Positions 59,036 through 64,000 of a stretch of 64,000 nucleotides of DNA are shown in pieces. The stretch's first letter is position 1. Each line of letters begins with the position of its first letter. The notes under the pieces are model-generated. The model saw only the letters and a program-made list of their open reading frames with translations, searched no databases and was not told the DNA's origin. The position numbers were made by a program, and so were the translations under genes. Source of the DNA: Actinomyces sp. oral taxon 897. GTDB taxonomy: Bacteria > Actinomycetota > Actinomycetes > Actinomycetales > Actinomycetaceae. The stretch is taken from the NCBI RefSeq assembly GCF_002999235.1, contig NZ_CP027236.1:1860001-1924000 (forward strand), given 5' to 3'.

Positions 59036-59701
59036 TCAGCCCCTCAGAGGGACCAGCCCCTGCTCAAAGGCCGTGACGACGACGTGGAGCCGCGAGGTGC
59101 ACCCCATCCGCATCATAATGGTGGACACATAGGCCTTGACGGTCGACTCCGACAGGCTCAGCCGCTTGGCGATCTCCCGGTTCGAGGCCGCCTGGCACAG
59201 GAGCCTGAGGACATCGCTCTCCCGCTCCGAGAGGCCGAAGTCCTCTAGCTGCGAGCGCCGACGGTACTGGGAGGCGGCCTCGCGGACAATGCGGGCGTTG
59301 ACGGTCGGCGAGACCGGCACGCCCCCGCCGACCACCGCGCGGACGGCCGCCCGGATCTCCTCGGGTGTCGCGTTCTTGAGCAGGAAGCCGTGTCCGCCGT
59401 GGGAGAGGACCTGGTAGACGATCTCCTCGTCGTCGAAGGAGGTCATGAACAGGACGCGGACCTGCGGGTGTGCCACGGTGAGACGGGACAGGGCTGTTGA
59501 CCCGTCCATGACCGGCATGCGCACGTCCATGAGGACGAGGTCGACGTGGTGCGCGTTAAGGTAGTCGAGGAGCTCGACGCCGTTGGACAGGCGGGCGACG
59601 ACCTCAATGTCCTCGGCGCCGTCGAGGTACATTGTCAGGCCGTCACGGGCAACGGGCTCATCGTCGACAATGACGACGCGAACGGGTGCGTCCGTGCTCA
59701 T
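59036..59701 (-). CDS. NarL/LuxR-family response regulator
   Basis: This 221-aa protein has a receiver domain with DDE (VIVDDEP), the phospho-acceptor in LVLMDVRMP and the switch Thr/Lys (MTSF, LLKNAT). The C-terminal LuxR helix-turn-helix includes FGLSERESDVLRLLCQ and NREIAKRLSLSESTVKAYVSTI. The start overlaps the kinase stop by four bases. The likely target is the downstream small protein and ABC genes. Confidence 0.95.
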   Translation of the reverse strand: MSTDAPVRVVIVDDEPVARDGLTMYLDGAEDIEVVARLSNGVELLDYLNAHHVDLVLMDVRMPVMDGSTALSRLTVAHPQVRVLFMTSFDDEEIVYQVLSHGGHGFLLKNATPEEIRAAVRAVVGGGVPVSPTVNARIVREAASQYRRRSQLEDFGLSERESDVLRLLCQAASNREIAKRLSLSESTVKAYVSTIMMRMGCTSRLHVVVTAFEQGLVPLRG

Positions 59702-60936
59702 GCGCGGACCTCCAAGGGCTGGGCGGTGGTCATCAGCGGCATGACCAGGTTCAGGACCCAGGCGTCCCCGCTGCGTGCGCTCGTCAACGAGGCACCGGCA
59801 AAGAGCGCACCATGGCGCAGGGACTCCAGGCCCGCTCCCGTGGAGTCGGTGGCACGAGGGGCTGTGGGGACGCCGTTGACGACGACGAGCTCGACGACGT
59901 CGTCCTCCGCACTGAGCATGACCCGCACCGGTACGGCGGGGTCCCCGTGGCGCCGCACGTTTGTCAGGGCCTCGGCGATCACCCGGCTGAGGAGATCACG
60001 CCGAACGGGGCCGAGCCCGAGGGGCACCGCGCCACCGACGAGGACCTGGAAGCCCTTGTGGCGGAGCAGGGCCGTCTCGGTACGGAGCCGTTCCTCCGGC
60101 GTCACCCGCCCCGCGACGCCGTCGAGGGCCAGGACCTCCGACAGTTCAGCCCTGTCGTCGTTGCACCTGCGCAGGACCCAGAGGACGGAGCACAGCTCCG
60201 CCGTGAGGGTGCGGCACTGGTCGCCGATCCTCGTCATTGCCTCCGCGAGGGCGGGGTCGTCGGAGTGCGTCAGCCGCGTCGTCTCCGCCTGGATGGTGAC
60301 GGCGGCCGCGAGGCGGGTGACCGAGTCGTGCAGTTCGGCGGCAATGAGCCTGCGCTCCTCCGCCCGGGCCCGCTCAAAGGCCGCCCTTACCCGCTGGTTG
60401 CGCCTCAGGGCCTGGTTGTCCAGGAGCCCAATGACGAGGGACAGGCCCGTCAGCACCCCCCACGGGAGGACGTTCACGAGGACCGCGGTGCCCGAGCTGG
60501 CGAGGCGGGTGCTGAGCAGGCTCATGGTGGCGGTGGCGGCGACGGCCAGGACCACGGCGGGGCGTCGTTCCCCCCTGGAGACAAGCACCCCCACCGGCAG
60601 GAGCAGGAAGAGGGCCATGAGGCTCCCGTACACCTGCATAGTGAGCCCCGCACCAAGCAGGACGAGGAGAACGACAGTCCTGACCACTCTCGGCGAGCCT
60701 CCCGACAGGCAGCCCAGGACCGCCAGCAGCACCACTGTGCACACAGCAGCCGTACCGATAGGCCTGCCCACGGAGCTAGCCGCCAACACGCACACAAGGC
60801 CGAGTGAGACGAGGCTCGCGAGGAACACCGTCGCACGCCTGCCGGGGGCCGCGAGGGGTGTGAAGCTACGAAGCATCAGTGTCCTGTCCGAGACGATTGT
60901 CCCTACCACCTGAGCCACGGAGAAGACCGAGGGCAT
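59698..60936 (-). CDS. Membrane sensor histidine kinase (HisKA_3 type)
   Basis: This 412-aa protein has about six membrane helices in residues 35-170, then a HisKA_3 dimerisation domain with the phospho-His in ELHDSV (His203). An ATPase domain follows with a modified N-box (AEALTNVRRHG) and a GAGLESLR segment. There is no extracellular sensor domain, as in intramembrane-sensing kinases tied to ABC transporters. The start at 60936 is uncertain, with an ATG at 60876 as alternative. Confidence 0.9.
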   Translation of the reverse strand: MPSVFSVAQVVGTIVSDRTLMLRSFTPLAAPGRRATVFLASLVSLGLVCVLAASSVGRPIGTAAVCTVVLLAVLGCLSGGSPRVVRTVVLLVLLGAGLTMQVYGSLMALFLLLPVGVLVSRGERRPAVVLAVAATATMSLLSTRLASSGTAVLVNVLPWGVLTGLSLVIGLLDNQALRRNQRVRAAFERARAEERRLIAAELHDSVTRLAAAVTIQAETTRLTHSDDPALAEAMTRIGDQCRTLTAELCSVLWVLRRCNDDRAELSEVLALDGVAGRVTPEERLRTETALLRHKGFQVLVGGAVPLGLGPVRRDLLSRVIAEALTNVRRHGDPAVPVRVMLSAEDDVVELVVVNGVPTAPRATDSTGAGLESLRHGALFAGASLTSARSGDAWVLNLVMPLMTTAQPLEVRA

Positions 60937-61351
60937 ACCCCATCAATCATCATACTTTACATACATGACGCAACTCATACACCAGGATATTCAGCCAGAA
61001 GCGCAACGCCTTTGTCGGCGGGTGGGCTACCCGGTCAGCGGCGCCCTGCTGCCGGGCCCCAAATCCAGGAGCCGTCCCTGTGGTGCCGGTAGAGCGTGCG
61101 CACTGGGGGATGCCACTACCAGTAAGGCGGTGCTGCGTCACCAGTACTGGCGCGCCGGGGTCCGGGCCGCTTGTGCCCTAGCGCGCCGCCTAGTCGCTGG
61201 AACCAGTACTGGCGCATCGGGGTCCGAGACCCAGAGACAGGGACTGGGAGCCAGGGGCCGGAAGGCTGGTGCCGGGCAGGTAGAACGACGGCGCCGCCCA
61301 CCACGGAGGTGGACGACGCCGTCAGCGCCCGCACCGCGGCGGGCAATCAGG
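60937..61351. repeat. Gap with 25-bp direct repeats containing CCAGTACTGG
   Basis: ACCAGTACTGGCGC plus YCGGGGTCCG appears at 61140-61164 and 61202-61226, with a weaker partial copy near 61115. The gap between lsr2 and the kinase gene holds no gene. Confidence 0.75.
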
Positions 61352-61693
61352 TCAGCCCTCGTGGTGGGCGTTCTCGCTGTGGGCGTTGTTGTAGAGCTCG
61401 ACGAGGTCGGCGGGAATCCGGCCCCGGGTAGACACCTCGCGGCCCTGGGAAAGAAGCCACTCGCGCATCTCCTTGGTCTTGCTGTTGCGTACCGCGGGGC
61501 GCCCCTTGTGACGACGGCCTCCTGTGCGACGACCCTTGGAGGTCCACTCCTCGAAGGACTCGCGCAGGGCTGCTGCGTGCTCGTCTGTCAGGTCGATCTC
61601 ATAGGTGACGCCGTCCAGTGCGAAGGTCACCGTCTGCGAGGCCTCGGAGCCGTCAATGTCGTCAACGAGGATCGTCTGTGTCCTGCGGGCCAT
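61352..61693 (-). CDS. lsr2: Lsr2 nucleoid-associated protein
   Basis: The ATG at 61693 follows AAGGAG, giving 113 aa. The N-terminal dimerisation domain (TILVDDIDGSEASQTVTFALDGVTYEIDL) is followed by a C-terminal DNA-binding domain with the AT-hook-like RGR (VSTRGRIP). Lsr2 is an Actinobacteria-specific xenogeneic silencer. The open frame upstream lacks a ribosome site. Confidence 0.97.
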   Translation of the reverse strand: MARRTQTILVDDIDGSEASQTVTFALDGVTYEIDLTDEHAAALRESFEEWTSKGRRTGGRRHKGRPAVRNSKTKEMREWLLSQGREVSTRGRIPADLVELYNNAHSENAHHEG

Positions 61694-61805
61694 GTTCTCT
61701 CCTTGAGAATGATCGTGAGTGTGCCGCTCCATTCATGCGGTCCCGGCAGTCACACTGTAAAACGAAACCGGGGCGGACGCAAACGAATTAGGGTCGTGTT
61801 ATGTC

Positions 61806-62318
61806 TCAGCCCCGCGGGCCGGCGTCCACGGCGTCCCGGCCGTCGTGGAATAGGTGGTCGGCGATCTCCACCTGGACCATCTCCGCATTCGGGACGTCGT
61901 AGAGGGGCAGCGGGTCATTCGCGCTGGTCTGCAGGGTCAGGGTACCGCAGCCGAACAGGCGGTCCACCACGTCCCGGTCCAGCTGGACGTCGCTGATACG
62001 GCTCATGGGCAGGTCGTGGCCGGTCCTGCGCAGGATTCCCGAGCGTGTGACGACCCGCATGGAGGTCACGGTGTAGGTGGTGGTCATCCACCGCAGCCAG
62101 GGAAGGAAGAGGACGGGCACCGAGGCAATGAGGGTCACCGCCCACAGGATGATATAGGGCACCGAGCCCCAGGACACAGGCATCCAGACCGTCAGGACCA
62201 CGGCCCCGGCCAGGATGACGACCTCAAGGAGCCCTGGCCACAGCAGAACCTTGGGGTGGGTGTGCATATGCCGGACCAGGACCTCGTCACGGCTCAGGAG
62301 GGTCTTGGAGGATGCCAT
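61806..62318 (-). CDS. PH domain-containing membrane protein
   Basis: The ATG at 62318 follows GAGG, giving 170 aa. Two membrane helices (about residues 25-70) are followed by a bacterial PH-like (bPH_2) domain with YTVTSMRVVTRSGILRR and SDVQLDRDVVDRLFGCG. This is typical of YdbT/YdbS-type proteins. Its role is unknown. It ends 113 bases upstream of lsr2's start on the same strand. Confidence 0.88.
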   Translation of the reverse strand: MASSKTLLSRDEVLVRHMHTHPKVLLWPGLLEVVILAGAVVLTVWMPVSWGSVPYIILWAVTLIASVPVLFLPWLRWMTTTYTVTSMRVVTRSGILRRTGHDLPMSRISDVQLDRDVVDRLFGCGTLTLQTSANDPLPLYDVPNAEMVQVEIADHLFHDGRDAVDAGPRG

Positions 62319-62751
62319 GTCCTCATGGTGCCAGCGCCATCGACCGTACACACAGAGGCAGGGCCGTCCCGACGCCTCCTGCTACTCCCCATCGACCGGT
62401 ACACACAGAGGTAGGACGCTCATGGTCCTCACCAGCGGCTGCGACCCACCGACCATATACAGAGGCGGGGCGCACCGGCCCGGCTGCGCCCGACCCCGTA
62501 GCCCACCGGCCACGTACACGGAGGCAGGACCGTTATGGTGTACCAGGCCATGGCGCGCACCGTCCCGGATCCGGACAGACCCGGATACCACTGCCCACCG
62601 AGGTGCTCCCCCGGGTCGAGAAGCTGACTTCGCAGACGCACGTTCTCTCTAAGCGTAAAACAAGGCGACCAACGCGGAACGTCGCGCACCGGCTCAGCCG
62701 CACGAGCCGGAGAAGCCCAGCAAGCGCGGGCGGCTGCTCCCGTGCCCCGGC
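62319..62751. repeat. Four spaced copies of a GACCGTACACACAGAGG motif
   Basis: Copies lie at 62337-62363, 62389-62415, 62446-62470 and 62503-62529, spaced 52-57 bases. They read CATCGACCGTACACACAGAG or a near variant. Spacers are unrelated but the copies diverge by several bases each. The 433-base gap has no gene. It lies between the PH-domain gene start and the Tad gene end. Confidence 0.75.
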
Positions 62752-63915
62752 TCAGCCGCCCACAAGCCCCGCCCCCACTGAGACAATGACCGGCACAATC
62801 CCCAGGAGGACGAAGGCAGGCAGGTGGCACAGCCCCAGAGGCACCACCAGGCGGACCGCCAGGCGCTGGGCCGCATCCTCGTCCGCGGCCGCCCGCCCGT
62901 CCCTGACGCAGGCGGCGGTCGCAGCCAGGAGCGGGCCGGGCGAGGCCCCGTCCTCCCAGCCGGGGCGCAGGCACCCCTCCAGGCGGCGGTAGCGCCCACC
63001 CAGGTCGTCGTCCTCGGGCGCCCGCCAGGCCTCCTCCCAGTCAGCCCCCAGTACCAGAGCCCGCCCCACCACGCCCAGGTCATCGTCCTCCACCGCCGGC
63101 CCCAGGGCCTCCAGGACCCCGGGGACGGAGGCGCCGGCGGCCAGCGCCGCCGAGGCCAGGTCCAGGACGAGGGCCTCGTCCACACGCGCCTGCCTGCGCT
63201 CAGCGGCCTGGACCAGGCGGCGGGTCAGGACGTGCCCCAGTCCCATGAGCCCGAGCCCGACCAGCCCCAGGGCGCTGCCCCACCCGCCGTCCAGGAGCAC
63301 GTCCAGGGGCCGCGCCCCCACCATGGCCCCCAGGGCGAGTCCCAGGAGCGGCAGGGCCGCCAGGAGCCGGGCCGTGGTCCTGGGACCGCTCAGAGCAGCC
63401 GTGCGCGAGGCCTGGGCCCGGCCGGACTCGGCCACCCCCGCGGCCACGGCCTCAAGGATCCCGGCCAGGGGCGCCCCCAGCACCTGGGTGAGGCGGCAGG
63501 CCGCCAGCGCACCGGGCACGGCGGCCCTCAGCGCCCGCCGACGCTGCTCGGCCGGGCCCCGGGGCAGCTGCCACGTCCAGCGCCCGTCGTGACGGCGCGG
63601 CAGCCAGGCGGAGGGGGTGGCCGCCAGCGACGCCAGGGCGGGAGGGGTGCCGTCGGGGCCGGGCTGGGCGCCCTGGGTGACCCCCGCCCGTTCCAGGGTG
63701 CGTCCCCAGGCACGCGACGGCGTCGCCCCGGCGCGCAGGAGGGTGGCCACCTCGGTCAGGAGCAGGCCAATGTCCACCTCGGGGGTCGAGGCGCCCCGAG
63801 AGGCCGGGGCGGGGCGCCGTCGGGGCCCGGCAGGGATCTCCCGACGCGCGGGCAGGAGGAGGACGGCGCAGGCCAGGGCCAGGAGCAGGGCCACCAGGAG
63901 GGTGTTGGCGTCCAT
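62752..63915 (-). CDS. Tad pilus inner-membrane protein, apparent TadB-TadC fusion
   Basis: This 387-aa protein has an N-terminal membrane helix. A first T2SSF-like segment follows (about 125-235: ACRLTQVLGAPLAGILEAVA plus helices). A second T2SSF-like segment lies at about 255-380: EALVLDLASAALAAGASVPG plus helices. Normally TadB and TadC are separate proteins; here they appear joined in one frame. It acts in Flp/Tad pilus assembly with the TadA ATPase, whose gene end lies just upstream. The reading is from pattern, not alignment. Confidence 0.75.
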   Translation of the reverse strand: MDANTLLVALLLALACAVLLLPARREIPAGPRRRPAPASRGASTPEVDIGLLLTEVATLLRAGATPSRAWGRTLERAGVTQGAQPGPDGTPPALASLAATPSAWLPRRHDGRWTWQLPRGPAEQRRRALRAAVPGALAACRLTQVLGAPLAGILEAVAAGVAESGRAQASRTAALSGPRTTARLLAALPLLGLALGAMVGARPLDVLLDGGWGSALGLVGLGLMGLGHVLTRRLVQAAERRQARVDEALVLDLASAALAAGASVPGVLEALGPAVEDDDLGVVGRALVLGADWEEAWRAPEDDDLGGRYRRLEGCLRPGWEDGASPGPLLAATAACVRDGRAAADEDAAQRLAVRLVVPLGLCHLPAFVLLGIVPVIVSVGAGLVGG

Positions 63916-63919
63916 GTCC

Positions 63920-64000
63920 TCACCGCCTCACCCGGCTGGTGTCGCGTCCGCCACGCGGGGCCGCGGGCCCGTCCCACGTGGTCTCCCGGGCCAGGCCGGT
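63920..64000 (-). CDS. C-terminus of probable TadA-type ATPase (partial)
   Basis: Only the last 26 codons lie in the window (GLARETTWDG, then a basic RVRR end), stopping 4 bases before the TadB/C start. Position in a Tad locus and overlapping spacing suggest the secretion ATPase, but the sequence alone is too short to prove it. Confidence 0.45.
   Translation of the reverse strand, partial: TGLARETTWDGPAAPRGGRDTSRVRR

Noticed and set aside
62337..62529. CRISPR array
   Set aside because: Copies are too diverged and too few, and the repeat length is not constant.

Overview
This window comes from a high-GC actinobacterium, most likely Actinomyces or a close relative (Actinomycetaceae). The evidence is the dnaK-grpE-dnaJ-hspR operon with HAIR operators, an Lsr2 nucleoid protein, an LAxTG-type surface protein, the anchored-repeat metal-type ABC transporter locus, many GTG/TTG starts behind strong AGGAGG sites, and Pro/Ala/Gly-rich tails. 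This is inference from gene content; no rRNA or tRNA gene was seen.

Layout. 0-11.4 kb is an accessory block: an OmpA-like lipoprotein; a reverse-strand operon of two unrecognised proteins plus a CHAT-family (caspase-like) protease; a divergent, very regular TPR protein; a small lipoprotein; a small acidic protein; and a second TPR gene whose 5' end is thrown out of frame by a 19-bp tandem duplication. 11.5-21.2 kb holds a CCG-domain Fe-S oxidoreductase, a membrane protein, and a heterodimeric ABC exporter divergent from a TetR regulator. 21.2-27.3 kb is rich in short repeats and decayed genes: a vLRR-type membrane protein with a C-tract frameshift and a nonsense codon, and a GH95 fucosidase whose 5' half is replaced by a 20-bp repeat array. 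27.3-35.3 kb is the anchored-repeat ABC system (binding protein, ATPase, permease, two surface proteins).

35.3-44.9 kb is a mobile zone: a 131-bp inverted-repeat element, an unknown 371-aa protein, an IS5-like relic, a five-repeat CRISPR remnant without cas genes whose last repeat is cut by an IS-like element, a GH78 rhamnosidase plus CocE hydrolase pair, and an IS5-like element that truncates a Ser/Thr kinase fused to a glucose-type PTS EIIA domain. 46.6-56.4 kb is the heat-shock region (clpB, then hspR/dnaJ/grpE/dnaK) with HspR operators. 56.6-60.9 kb is a two-component system plus small membrane protein plus ABC transporter, of the type used for peptide-antibiotic or envelope-stress defence. 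The end carries lsr2, a PH-domain protein and a Tad pilus locus with an apparent TadB-TadC fusion.

The most interesting signals are the kinase-EIIA fusion, the 19-bp frame switch in the TPR gene beside the CHAT operon, and at least three families of short interspersed tandem repeats (22, 20 and about 16 bp), several of which bracket genes in opposite orientations.
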